Below, in pieces: positions 9,219-17,275 of a stretch of DNA of 64,000 nt (its first letter is position 1; every line of letters begins with the position of its first letter). Under the pieces are notes generated by a model. The model saw nothing but the letters and a program-made list of their open reading frames with translations, made no database searches and was not told the DNA's origin. The DNA is from GWE2-42-39 sp942493345. GTDB taxonomy: Bacteria; Bacteroidota; Bacteroidia; Bacteroidales; Prolixibacteraceae. The stretch is from assembly GCA_942493345.1 (NCBI GenBank), contig OW818695.1, forward strand, positions 1,922,001 through 1,986,000, read 5' to 3'. The position numbers and the translations under genes were made by a program.

Positions 9219-10277
9219 GTGGAAAACTTCGCAGATCTATACACAGACTATTTGATAAGTTCGACCTCCTATGCCACAGCAACCGGGATGGCTGGGTTGT
9301 TGTCTATCAGCCATGATAAAATAACCAGGCAGTTGTCAAGCAGGGACTATGATTCCAAATACCTTTGGAAAAAGGTCAAACCATACGTTCAGGAATTAAC
9401 CAAAAGTGGGAGCTCCATCGTGTTGAGTTTTGACGATTCCATAGAAGCGAAGCCATACACAGACGAAAGTGAACTGATATGCTGGCATTGGGACCATGTT
9501 TTTAACCAGTCCGTGAAAGGGGTGAATTTTCTTACTGTTCTGGCCGATGTTCAAGGGATGCGCTTGCCCTGCGCCGTTGAGTTTGTCAAAAAAGACAGGT
9601 GGGCAACAGATAAAAAGACAGGGAAGCCAAAACGGAAAAGCAGCAAGACCAAGAATGAGATGTTCCGGGAGATGATTGGGCAATGCCACAAAAATTTTAC
9701 TTTTGATTATGTGGTTTGCGACAGTTGGTACTCCAGTGTTGAGAATATGAAATTTGTAAAGGGAAATTTGGGCAGCGACTTTGTGATGGCCTTAAAATCG
9801 AACCGCAAAGTGGCACTTGGGCAGCAAGCAAAAGAAGCGAAAAAATATGTAAGCATCGAATCGTTGCAACCGGGACAGCAAACCGTGGAGGTCTGGCTTG
9901 ATGGGCTTGACTATCCGCTGTTGCTTGTAAAGCAAGTCTTCAAAAACGAGGATGGTACAGTGGGCGAGCTGTACCTGGTTTGCAGCGATTTGAGCTTATC
10001 ATACGAACAAATCACAACAATCTACAAAAAACGGTGGGGCGTAGAAGAATACCATAAATCGGTAAAGAGCAATTTATGTTTTGCCAAGTCACCAACCAAA
10101 ACGGTCAAGACCCAATCGAACCATTTTATACTGTCAATTCTGGCTTATGTGAAAATGGAATGGCTTAAACAGAGGACAAACCAGAATCATTTTGCAATGA
10201 AAGCCAGAATTTACCAGGTAGCCCTAAAAGCCGCCCATACTGAACTGCTAAAGTTATCAACACCCAAAGCTGCTTGA
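9219..10277 (+). CDS. DDE transposase, IS4-like (YREK signature)
   Basis: A 352-residue transposase starting at GTG. The DDE residues are visible: LSFDDS (first Asp, about residue 69), the central VCDSWYSS, and the C-terminal signature Y-KK-R-WGV-E-EYHKSV-K, which fits the IS4-superfamily Y(2)R(3)E(6)K motif exactly. The phrase CWHWDHVFNQS is typical of this transposase group in Bacteroidota. The frame is intact, so the element may still be mobile. Assignment to IS4 versus the related IS701 group needs a database comparison. Confidence 0.9.
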   Translation: MENFADLYTDYLISSTSYATATGMAGLLSISHDKITRQLSSRDYDSKYLWKKVKPYVQELTKSGSSIVLSFDDSIEAKPYTDESELICWHWDHVFNQSVKGVNFLTVLADVQGMRLPCAVEFVKKDRWATDKKTGKPKRKSSKTKNEMFREMIGQCHKNFTFDYVVCDSWYSSVENMKFVKGNLGSDFVMALKSNRKVALGQQAKEAKKYVSIESLQPGQQTVEVWLDGLDYPLLLVKQVFKNEDGTVGELYLVCSDLSLSYEQITTIYKKRWGVEEYHKSVKSNLCFAKSPTKTVKTQSNHFILSILAYVKMEWLKQRTNQNHFAMKARIYQVALKAAHTELLKLSTPKAA

Positions 10278-10289
10278 TGGGGAAAATAA

Positions 10290-10302
10290 TGCGTAACATG
10301 AG
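10290..10302 (+). repeat. Right terminal inverted repeat of the IS
   Basis: Reads TGCGTAACATGAG, the inverse of the left end. It is followed at 10303-10307 by CTATT, the second copy of the presumed target-site duplication. Confidence 0.8.
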
Positions 10303-10313
10303 CTATTAAGTAT

Positions 10314-10321
10314 TATTTTTG
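10314..10321 (+). promoter_or_regulatory. Probable -7 element of the rpiB promoter
   Basis: TATTTTTG fits the Bacteroidota -7 consensus TAnnTTTG and lies about 20 bases before the rpiB start codon. The place where a -33 box is expected falls inside the right end of the IS (around 10291), where no TTTG is seen. The IS therefore may have replaced the original upstream half of this promoter. Confidence 0.4.
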
Positions 10322-10341
10322 CACTAATTTATTATAACACC

Positions 10342-10782
10342 ATGGAAAAAATAAAAATAGCCCTGGCATGCGATCATGCTGGTTTCGAATGCAAACAAAT
10401 GATTATTGAATACCTGAAAGAACAGGGATATGAAATAAAGGATTTCGGCGCTTATTCGACTGAAAGTTCCGATTATCCCGACTGGGTACATCCAATGGCT
10501 GAAGCAGTGAGTGCAGGAGAATTTCGATTTGGTATTACTTTTTGCGGAAGTGGAAACGGCATTAACATGACGGCCAACAAGCATCAGAAAATACGTTCGG
10601 CTATTTGTTGGAAACCTGAAATTGCCAGTCTGGCTCGTTTGCACAACGATGCCAATGTGTGTGCTCTTCCGGCCCGTTTTATTACCGATGCGGAGGCCCG
10701 TGAAATTGTAAAAGTATTTTTGTCGACCGAATTTGAAGGCGGCCGTCATTTGCGTCGTGTGCAAAAAATTCCGGTTCAGTAA
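10342..10782 (+). CDS. rpiB: Ribose 5-phosphate isomerase B
   Basis: A 146-residue protein of the LacA/RpiB family that interconverts ribose 5-phosphate and ribulose 5-phosphate in the pentose phosphate pathway. The N-terminal ACDHAGFECK motif, catalytic Cys68 in TFCGSGNG and the anion-binding MTANKHQKIRSAI segment are all present, and the length is typical. The ATG follows a TATTTTTG -7-like box and directly follows the IS insertion. Its stop codon overlaps the ATG of lutB by one base (TAATG), so the two are translationally coupled. Confidence 0.94.
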   Translation: MEKIKIALACDHAGFECKQMIIEYLKEQGYEIKDFGAYSTESSDYPDWVHPMAEAVSAGEFRFGITFCGSGNGINMTANKHQKIRSAICWKPEIASLARLHNDANVCALPARFITDAEAREIVKVFLSTEFEGGRHLRRVQKIPVQ

Positions 10783-12149
10783 TGTCGAAAACCAAGAACA
10801 TATTTATCCGCGATTCCGAGAAAATTGTTGCCGACCTGAAGCACCGCAATACCATCAAATTCAATATTTCGAAATACGATGCAGCGGTTGAAAAAGGCGT
10901 ACAGCGATATTCCGATCTGGAACTGGCCCGCGAACGCGCTTCGTATATAAAAGGACAGGCAATCAATCATTTGCATGAATATCTTCTGAAGTTTGAAACC
11001 GCTATTACCCGCAATGGTGCGCAGGTTATTTGGTGTCGAAATTCAAATGAAGCCATTGAATCGGTAAAATCAATTTTACTTGAAAACCAGGCTTCATTGC
11101 TGGTAAAAAGCAAATCGATGACCACCGAAGAAATCAACTTTAACGAACAGGTTGAAAAAATTGGGGTCGAAACGCTGGAAACCGACTTGGGCGAATACAT
11201 CGTACAATTGGCAGGGGAAAAACCCTATCATATTTTAACCCCGGCCATGCACAAATCGCGGCACGATATTGCCGATTTGTTTCACGAAAAATTTGATACG
11301 CCGCCGGGTAGCGACCCGCAATTCCTGACTGCCTTTGTCCGGGAAAAACTGAGACAGAAATTCAGGACAGCCGATGTTGGAGTAACCGGCGCCAATTTCT
11401 TGGTAGCCGATGTGGGCGGCATCGGGCTGACGGAAAACGAAGGCAATGGGCTGATGACGGTTTCGTTTCCCAAAGTACATATTGTTATTGCCGGAATCGA
11501 AAAAATAATCCCGTCGATGAACGATCTCGGCATGATTTGGCCCTTGCTGGCAACCCGGGGTACCGGGCAGCAGATTTCGGTTTACAATTCGCTGATTACC
11601 GGCCCCCGAAAAGAAAACGAGGCCGATGGTCCTGAAAAAATGTATGTTCTTTTGCTGGACAACGGGCGCACAAATTTGTATCAGTCCGACGACCGCTACG
11701 AAGCATTGAAATGTATTCGCTGCGGGGCTTGCCTGAATGTTTGCCCCATTTACAAAAACATTGGCGGATATACTTACAACGCGACTTACAGCGGCCCGAT
11801 CGGTTCGGTAATTACTCCTTTTTTTAAGGGTGAAAAAGAATACAATCACTTGAGTTTTGCCTGCTCTGTTTGCGGAAAATGCACCGAAATTTGCCCGGTA
11901 AAAATTCCACTTCACAAACTGTTGCTGTTGAATCGTCGTGATGCAGTTGAAAACGGGGGAGACTTCATCTGGAACAACGGAATGAAGGCGTTTGCCTATA
12001 CTTTTTCGAAACGGAAAAGGCTCGACCGGTTCAATGGGAAAATGAAAGACACGGCTCTTTCCCTGGCAAAAGATGTGTTCGGAAAACAAAAGTCAGTTCC
12101 GAAAGTCGCTGCTCAATCGTTCAGTAAACAATGGAAATCAAAACAATAA
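10782..12149 (+). CDS. lutB: LutB-like iron-sulfur lactate utilization protein
   Basis: A 455-residue protein of the LutB/YkgF family. The N-terminal LUD domain (about 60-300, with VGVTGANFLVADVGGIG) precedes two ferredoxin-type 4Fe-4S motifs, CIRCGACLNVCP near 312-323 and CSVCGKCTEICP near 363-374. In the LutABC complex this subunit takes electrons from L-lactate oxidation to pyruvate. LutA and LutC partners are not adjacent here, so they may be elsewhere or the protein may serve another quinone-linked oxidation. It overlaps rpiB by one base and is followed five bases later by an Rrf2 regulator. Confidence 0.88.
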   Translation: MSKTKNIFIRDSEKIVADLKHRNTIKFNISKYDAAVEKGVQRYSDLELARERASYIKGQAINHLHEYLLKFETAITRNGAQVIWCRNSNEAIESVKSILLENQASLLVKSKSMTTEEINFNEQVEKIGVETLETDLGEYIVQLAGEKPYHILTPAMHKSRHDIADLFHEKFDTPPGSDPQFLTAFVREKLRQKFRTADVGVTGANFLVADVGGIGLTENEGNGLMTVSFPKVHIVIAGIEKIIPSMNDLGMIWPLLATRGTGQQISVYNSLITGPRKENEADGPEKMYVLLLDNGRTNLYQSDDRYEALKCIRCGACLNVCPIYKNIGGYTYNATYSGPIGSVITPFFKGEKEYNHLSFACSVCGKCTEICPVKIPLHKLLLLNRRDAVENGGDFIWNNGMKAFAYTFSKRKRLDRFNGKMKDTALSLAKDVFGKQKSVPKVAAQSFSKQWKSKQ

Positions 12150-12153
12150 AGTT

Positions 12154-12597
12154 ATGTTGTCGAATACATGCAAATATGCAGTCAGGGCGCTGATTTACCT
12201 GGGAAAAAACGCGACTGAAAAAGAAAAGGTGGGCATTAAAAAAATTGCCGGTGATTTGAATATCCCGACCCCTTTTCTCGGGAAAATATTACAGAACATG
12301 GTCCGGATGAAAATTTTGATTTCGACCAAAGGTCCCAACGGAGGTTTTGCGCTTGGCCGAAAGGCAAAAGATATTTCGTTATATCAAATTGTATCGATTG
12401 TTGACGGGGAAGACTATTTTCGAAATTGCCTGATCAGTCACGAAACGTGCAGTTCGGTTCACGAAAAAGGCAAACATTGTCCGGTTCACGGGCGTTTTGG
12501 CGAAATCAGGGAACAGTTGATCGCTTTTTACAAAGAAACCAACATCCAGGTAATTCTGGACGACATGAAAGGGCACGAAAATCTTATCGAACTGTAA
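12154..12597 (+). CDS. Rrf2-family transcriptional regulator with cluster-type cysteines
   Basis: 147 residues from the ATG at 12154, which lies four bases after the lutB stop and gives the family-typical N-terminus MLSNTCKYAVRALIYLG; an earlier in-frame ATG at 12073 lies inside lutB and is rejected. The winged helix spans about 1-80. Three cysteines (Cys92, Cys99, Cys109) sit in the region where IscR/NsrR/RsrR proteins bind a 2Fe-2S or 4Fe-4S cluster, so this is probably a redox, iron or nitric oxide sensor. Position suggests control of the rpiB-lutB unit. It overlaps the convergent VanZ-like gene by 14 bases. Confidence 0.88.
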   Translation: MLSNTCKYAVRALIYLGKNATEKEKVGIKKIAGDLNIPTPFLGKILQNMVRMKILISTKGPNGGFALGRKAKDISLYQIVSIVDGEDYFRNCLISHETCSSVHEKGKHCPVHGRFGEIREQLIAFYKETNIQVILDDMKGHENLIEL

Positions 12598-12964
12598 AAA
12601 TCCGTTCTATTTTTTTTCCTGAAATAAAAAAACGATAGAAAAGAATTGCCAATGCAGTGCCGGTCAAGTCGGCCAGAAAATCGTCGTAATTTCCCGAACG
12701 GTTGCGGGCAATGGTGCTTTGCAGAACTTCGAAAAGGGCGCCCAAAAAAAGCGATGAAAGAAAAGCGGCCAGGTAACCTTTACCAATACGGATTTTTTCA
12801 AATGGGGGAATCAGGAAAAGACAGCTTATAAAATACATTCCAAAATGAACGATTTTATCGAAATGCGGGATGATAAAAGTTGTCTGAGGAAGGTCGTCGC
12901 CGGGCAACAAACTTAAAACAGCAACAATAACAATCCAGGCAAAAGATTTCCAAAAATACTTCAT
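12584..12964 (-). CDS. VanZ-like membrane protein
   Basis: 126 residues with four predicted membrane helices and the VanZ-like pattern: LSLLPGDDLP, DKIVHFGMYF, ALFEVLQ and NYDDFLADLTGTALA. Family members are small membrane proteins of unclear function, named after a teicoplanin-resistance protein; no resistance role is implied. The gene is divergent from hemW with only 12 bases between start codons, so the two promoters must overlap neighbouring coding DNA. Confidence 0.8.
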   Translation of the reverse strand: MKYFWKSFAWIVIVAVLSLLPGDDLPQTTFIIPHFDKIVHFGMYFISCLFLIPPFEKIRIGKGYLAAFLSSLFLGALFEVLQSTIARNRSGNYDDFLADLTGTALAILFYRFFISGKKIERIFTVR

Positions 12965-12976
12965 ACTACGTTTTTA

Positions 12977-14098
12977 ATGGCCGGAATTTACATTCACATA
13001 CCGTTTTGCAAAAAAAAATGTCACTACTGCGACTTTTACAAAAGCACCAATATGGGCTTAAAAGTACAGCTTTTATCGGTAATGTTGCAAGAACTTGAAC
13101 AACGGAAATCCGAACTTTCCAGCGACAGCATCCAAACGGTTTATTTTGGCGGCGGTACTCCGTCAATACTTTCTTCCGAAGAAATTGCAGGCTTTCTTGC
13201 ACAAATCAACCATTTGTATAACGTACAAAGGGATGCAGAAATTACAATGGAATGCAACCCCGACGATATAAATCCGGAATACCTCGGTCGAATCAGGCAA
13301 ACAGGGGTAACCCGGTTGAGTATCGGCATCCAGTCGTTTTCGGACGCCGACCTGCAACTGATGAACCGGCGGCATTTGTCACAACAAGCTACCGATGCAG
13401 TGAAAATGGCGCAAGAAGCCGGGTTCGGCAACATCAGCATCGACCTGATTTACGGCTTGCCCGGGCAGAATTTGCAGGCATGGAAAGAAAACATCCGAAA
13501 AGCGGTCGAACTTGATGTGCAGCATATTTCAGCCTATCATCTGACCTATCACGAAGGAACTTTTTTTTACGATCAATTGCAGACCGGCGCTCTTCGCGAA
13601 TTGCCCGACGAGCTGAGTCTTCAGCAATTTAAAATACTGAAGGAAGAACTTGCAAAAGCGGGTTTCGAGCAGTACGAAATTTCGAATTTTGCCCGCAATC
13701 AGCTTTATTCAAAGCACAACACTGGCTACTGGTTTCAGCAAAAATACCTGGGAATTGGCCCGTCGGCGCATTCGTTCGACCTGGAAACCCGCCGCTGGAA
13801 TGTATCCGATAACGAACAATATCTTGCCGGAATTGAGAACGGGACAAGCTATTCCGAAACGGAACAACTGAGCCGTTCCGACCGCTATAACGATTATGTA
13901 ATTACCCGTCTTCGTACCATCTGGGGAATTTCGGAAAAAGACATTGACGAGGCGTTTGTCCCGCATTTCAGAAAAAATATTGACAAATACTTTCGGTCGG
14001 GGCATATTTTGCAAAAAGGGCAGGCATGGGTTTTGTCGGAAGAGGGGTTGTTTATCTCCGATAAAATCATGGAAGACCTGATTTTATTGCATTCTTAA
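12977..14098 (+). CDS. hemW: HemW-like radical SAM heme chaperone
   Basis: 373 residues. The radical SAM motif CKKKCHYCDFYK (Cys11, Cys15, Cys18) follows IHIPF, and the later segments GGGTPS, MECNPDD, GIQSF, DLIYGLPGQ and YEISNFAR are typical of HemW. The CxxxCxxC motif is not followed by the extra cysteine found in true coproporphyrinogen dehydrogenase (compare hemN at 34567-35943, which has it), so this is the heme chaperone rather than the biosynthetic enzyme. The ATG at 12977 gives the standard N-terminus AGIYIHIPFC. Confidence 0.9.
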   Translation: MAGIYIHIPFCKKKCHYCDFYKSTNMGLKVQLLSVMLQELEQRKSELSSDSIQTVYFGGGTPSILSSEEIAGFLAQINHLYNVQRDAEITMECNPDDINPEYLGRIRQTGVTRLSIGIQSFSDADLQLMNRRHLSQQATDAVKMAQEAGFGNISIDLIYGLPGQNLQAWKENIRKAVELDVQHISAYHLTYHEGTFFYDQLQTGALRELPDELSLQQFKILKEELAKAGFEQYEISNFARNQLYSKHNTGYWFQQKYLGIGPSAHSFDLETRRWNVSDNEQYLAGIENGTSYSETEQLSRSDRYNDYVITRLRTIWGISEKDIDEAFVPHFRKNIDKYFRSGHILQKGQAWVLSEEGLFISDKIMEDLILLHS

Positions 14099-14125
14099 AT
14101 ATTGTTAATTCAAAAAACGAACTTC

Positions 14126-14155
14126 TTTGATTCACTATATAATTCTATATCTTAG
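14126..14155 (+). promoter_or_regulatory. Promoter of the dut-TPR-DUF4292-EnvC cluster
   Basis: TTTG at 14126-14129 and TATCTTAG at 14148-14155 are separated by 18 bases, close to the Bacteroidota -33/-7 arrangement (TTTG, then TAnnTTTG). The dut start codon is 18 bases downstream. Read by eye only. Confidence 0.5.
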
Positions 14156-14173
14156 CGGTTTCAAAAAATTTGA

Positions 14174-14614
14174 ATGTCTATGAAAGTGAAAATTATCAAC
14201 CAATCGGCCAACGATTTACCATCATACAGCACTGTGCTTTCGGCAGGAATGGACCTGCGGGCAAACCTTGAAAAAGAAATTGTATTGAAGCCCTTGGAAC
14301 GGGTTTTGGTTCCTACCGGTTTGTTCATCGAGCTTCCGGAAGGCTACGAAGCGCAAATCAGGCCGCGCAGTGGATTGGCTCTGAAAAAAGGAATTACCGT
14401 GTTGAACAGTCCCGGCACAATTGATGCCGATTACCGGGGCGAAATAGGGGTGATATTGATTAACCTGTCGAACGAAGATTTTGTAATACAGCACGGCGAA
14501 CGCATTTGCCAAATGATTGTTGCATCGCACGAAACGGTACAATGGGAACTTACCGAAGAACTGGAAGAAACAAAAAGGGGAGCCGGAGGTTTTGGACACA
14601 CCGGAAAACATTAA
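14174..14614 (+). CDS. dut: dUTP diphosphatase
   Basis: A 146-residue trimeric dUTPase that hydrolyses dUTP to dUMP, keeping uracil out of DNA and feeding thymidylate synthesis. The motifs are readable: AGMDLRA (motif 1), RPRSGLALKKG (motif 2), PGTIDADYRGEIGV (motif 3, with the catalytic aspartate), ERICQM (motif 4) and the flexible C-terminal RGAGGFGHTG (motif 5). It heads a tight cluster; the next gene starts seven bases after its stop. Confidence 0.96.
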   Translation: MSMKVKIINQSANDLPSYSTVLSAGMDLRANLEKEIVLKPLERVLVPTGLFIELPEGYEAQIRPRSGLALKKGITVLNSPGTIDADYRGEIGVILINLSNEDFVIQHGERICQMIVASHETVQWELTEELEETKRGAGGFGHTGKH

Positions 14615-14621
14615 AAGAGAA

Positions 14622-16385
14622 ATGCAGATTAAAAGTTCGGTTTTATTGATCATTATTGCGGTTTTGCTTTCATCGTGTGCCAGCGTAAAGCAATCGGTAG
14701 AGACTATTCCTGTTGTAAAAGAGGAACCGCAATTTCCCGCTTTGTCGGAAGAGAAACAAAATGAGTTTGAATATTTATACATCGAAGGGTTGAAACAAAA
14801 ACAACTGGGCAATGTGCAAGCTGCAGTTCCTTTGTTTTCGAGGTGTTTGGAGATTGATCCGAATTCGGCGGCAACCATGTTCGAACTGGCGAATATTCAT
14901 TTGGAAAACGGCGATTTAACCAGCGCTTCATTGCTGCTTGAAAAATCGGTAGAAATAAATCCCGGCAACAAATGGTATAAAATTTTGCTTGCACGTATTT
15001 ATCAGCAATCCAAAAAATTTGACAAAGCCGCCAGTTTGTACGGGCAGCTTTACAACGAAAATCCCGACGAGATGGAAAATCTCGAATACTTGTACATGAA
15101 AGCAGGGATGCTTTCGTCGGCTGAAAAATACGATGAGGCGATTGCTGCTTTCAATTTGCTTGAATCGAAACTGGGTTTTAACGAACAGATCATCATGGCT
15201 CGCGAACAGGTTTATGTTACAGCCGGGAACAAGGAAAAAGCAGCCGCAGAAATCAACAAACTGATTGAATTTGCCCCTGAAGATACCCGCTATTACGGGC
15301 TGATGGCCGATATGTACCTTGATCAGGGCGATTCGATAAAAGCGCTCGAATACTACAACAAAATACTTGAAATTGAGCCGAAAAACGGATTTGTGCATTT
15401 TTCACTGGCAGGCTATTATCAGAAAATTGGAGATCCGGTGAAATCTTACGAACATACCCTGGCAGGTTTCAAAAATGAAAATCTGGAAATCGAAACCAAG
15501 CTGCAAATGTTTTTGATGCTTACCGGCGATCCGCAACAATTGGCTATTACTGAAAAGCAGCAGAACGAACTGCTGGGTTTACTACGATCCATGTATCCCG
15601 ATGATTTTCGGGTAAAAGCGTTGTATGCTGATGTTCTTTTACAAAAAAATCAACTGGCGGAGGGTCGCGAACAATTGCGAAGTATTTTGGGAACCGGTAA
15701 AGAAGATTATACGATATGGGAACGCTTGTTGCTGGTCGATAACGATCTGCTCGACTTCGATACATTGTATACCGATAGCAAGGCTGCCATCGAACTTTTT
15801 CCAGGTCAGCCAATGCCGTATGCCCTTCATGCAGTAGCATGTCTTCAGAAAGAATTGCACGAAGAGGCCCTGAAAATAATTTCTGAAGGTGAAACCTACG
15901 TGGTGGAAAACAATCCTTTGAAAGTTCAGTTTGAATTGTACAAGGCTGAAGCCAATTACAAACTCAACCGGTTTGAGGAAGCATTCAAAGCGTTTGATGA
16001 GGTGATAAAACTGGATCCGGAAAATTATATGGCGTTGAATAATTATGCGTATTATTTGTCGCTCAGGGACGAAAATCTTGACAAGGCCGCCCGGATGAGC
16101 GGCAAAGCCGTGCAGGCAAACCCTCAAAATGCAACATATCTCGACACATATGCCTGGGTTTTGTTCCGGCAGAAAGATTATAAACTGGCCCGTTTCTACC
16201 AGGAAACCGCCGTCCAGAACGGGGGCGACCAAAATGCGGTAATTATGGAACATTACGGCGATATTTTGTTCATGCTCGATGAAAAAGACAAAGCCATGGA
16301 GTATTGGAAAAAAGCACTTGAAGCAGGAGATGGCTCAGAGTTTTTGCATGAGAAAATTAAAAAAGGACAATACATCGAAAAATAA
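14622..16385 (+). CDS. Tetratricopeptide-repeat lipoprotein
   Basis: 588 residues from the ATG at 14622, which gives a signal peptide and lipobox (LLSSCAS); the in-frame ATG at 14517 inside dut is rejected. The rest is a long alpha-solenoid of TPR units with typical consensus pieces (AAVPLFSRCLEIDPNSA, ALEYYNKILEIEPKNG, AFKAFDEVIKLDPENY). Probably an outer-membrane-anchored scaffold. The conserved neighbours DUF4292 and an EnvC-like protein suggest a role in envelope assembly, but this is inference from context. Confidence 0.85.
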   Translation: MQIKSSVLLIIIAVLLSSCASVKQSVETIPVVKEEPQFPALSEEKQNEFEYLYIEGLKQKQLGNVQAAVPLFSRCLEIDPNSAATMFELANIHLENGDLTSASLLLEKSVEINPGNKWYKILLARIYQQSKKFDKAASLYGQLYNENPDEMENLEYLYMKAGMLSSAEKYDEAIAAFNLLESKLGFNEQIIMAREQVYVTAGNKEKAAAEINKLIEFAPEDTRYYGLMADMYLDQGDSIKALEYYNKILEIEPKNGFVHFSLAGYYQKIGDPVKSYEHTLAGFKNENLEIETKLQMFLMLTGDPQQLAITEKQQNELLGLLRSMYPDDFRVKALYADVLLQKNQLAEGREQLRSILGTGKEDYTIWERLLLVDNDLLDFDTLYTDSKAAIELFPGQPMPYALHAVACLQKELHEEALKIISEGETYVVENNPLKVQFELYKAEANYKLNRFEEAFKAFDEVIKLDPENYMALNNYAYYLSLRDENLDKAARMSGKAVQANPQNATYLDTYAWVLFRQKDYKLARFYQETAVQNGGDQNAVIMEHYGDILFMLDEKDKAMEYWKKALEAGDGSEFLHEKIKKGQYIEK

Positions 16386-16390
16386 GATTG

Positions 16391-17275
16391 GTGGAGAAGA
16401 ATATCAAAAAAATATATAAACTGCTGGCAATAGCTATTTTGTGTGCCGGTTTGTTTTCCTGTAAATCGTCGCGCGAAATCGTACGGGTCGAAAATCTCAA
16501 GCCAATCGGAACCAGCCGGTTGCTTAACAACCTCGAAAAAAATGCTTTCAACTACAAAGAAATGGAGCTTAGCCGCATATCGTGCCAGTACGAAAGCAAC
16601 GGTCAGGATATATCGTTCCGGGGCGTGGTAAAGGCGATAAATAACGAAGCCCTATTGTTTACTTTCAGCAAGATGAATGTACCCGTTGGCAAAGTTTTAC
16701 TGACCCCCGACAGCGTGAAATTTGTTAATTACATCGAAAAAACCTACCTTCTGGGCAACTACGATTATATAAGCGAGCTACTGAATGTCGACCTCGATTT
16801 TGAAACGGTGAATGCTATTATTTCGAACAATGCTTTTTCATACCGCGACGATAAACGCAACAACGAATTTCGCGAATTTACTTCCGACGTTGATTCCGGA
16901 ATGTATATCCTGAAATCGATACGAGATCGAAAATGGGATAAAGCGATGCGAAAAGGAAAAGAAAAGAAAGTCGATCGGCTGTCAAAAAAACTCGATGATG
17001 AACAGTTTATTTTGCAAACGCTTCATATCGATTCGAAATTTAAATTGAGAAAGGTGGTTCTCGACGACCAGATAAATAAAAGGCTTGGCATTATTACTTT
17101 TTCCGATTTTATGGAGGTGGAGAAACAAGATTACCCGGGAGAAATCGGGCTTCAGTTTGCCGGGCCAAAAGGCAGCCTTCAGTTGAAAATAAAAATTGGT
17201 AAACTGACGATGGAAAAAAACCAAAATCTTAATTTTAAGATACCGGAACGCTACGAACCGATTAAACAAAAATGA
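16391..17275 (+). CDS. DUF4292 lipoprotein
   Basis: 294 residues, starting at GTG 16391 (a TTG at 16388 is the alternative); both give the same signal peptide with lipobox LFSCKSS. The body matches the Bacteroidota DUF4292 family, a beta-rich fold resembling lipoprotein-localisation LolB/LolA-type proteins (the VKAINNEALLFTFSKMNVPVGKVLLTPD region, split here across residues 75-105). The function is unestablished. It overlaps the next gene by four bases (ATGA) and follows the TPR lipoprotein by a few bases, so all three are one transcript. Confidence 0.78.
   Translation: MEKNIKKIYKLLAIAILCAGLFSCKSSREIVRVENLKPIGTSRLLNNLEKNAFNYKEMELSRISCQYESNGQDISFRGVVKAINNEALLFTFSKMNVPVGKVLLTPDSVKFVNYIEKTYLLGNYDYISELLNVDLDFETVNAIISNNAFSYRDDKRNNEFREFTSDVDSGMYILKSIRDRKWDKAMRKGKEKKVDRLSKKLDDEQFILQTLHIDSKFKLRKVVLDDQINKRLGIITFSDFMEVEKQDYPGEIGLQFAGPKGSLQLKIKIGKLTMEKNQNLNFKIPERYEPIKQK

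Larger units (their letters stand above)
9168..10302 (+). mobile_element. Complete insertion sequence, IS4-like, about 1.13 kb
   Basis: The element carries one transposase gene bounded by imperfect terminal inverted repeats: CTCACGTTACGCA at 9168-9180 and its inverse TGCGTAACATGAG at 10290-10302 (12 of 13 bases match). The pentamer CTATT occurs at 9161-9165 and at 10303-10307 and is the likely target-site duplication. On the left, two bases (CA) lie between it and the recognisable repeat, so the true left end may be 9166. The IS lies between the kinase operon and rpiB. Confidence 0.85.

Noticed and set aside
11235..12089. 284-residue minus-strand open frame opposite lutB
   Set aside because: A shadow of lutB; composition and lack of motifs are typical of antisense frames.
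12073..12153. Longer N-terminus for the Rrf2 regulator
   Set aside because: The added residues lie within lutB and do not resemble the family; ATG 12154 gives the standard start.
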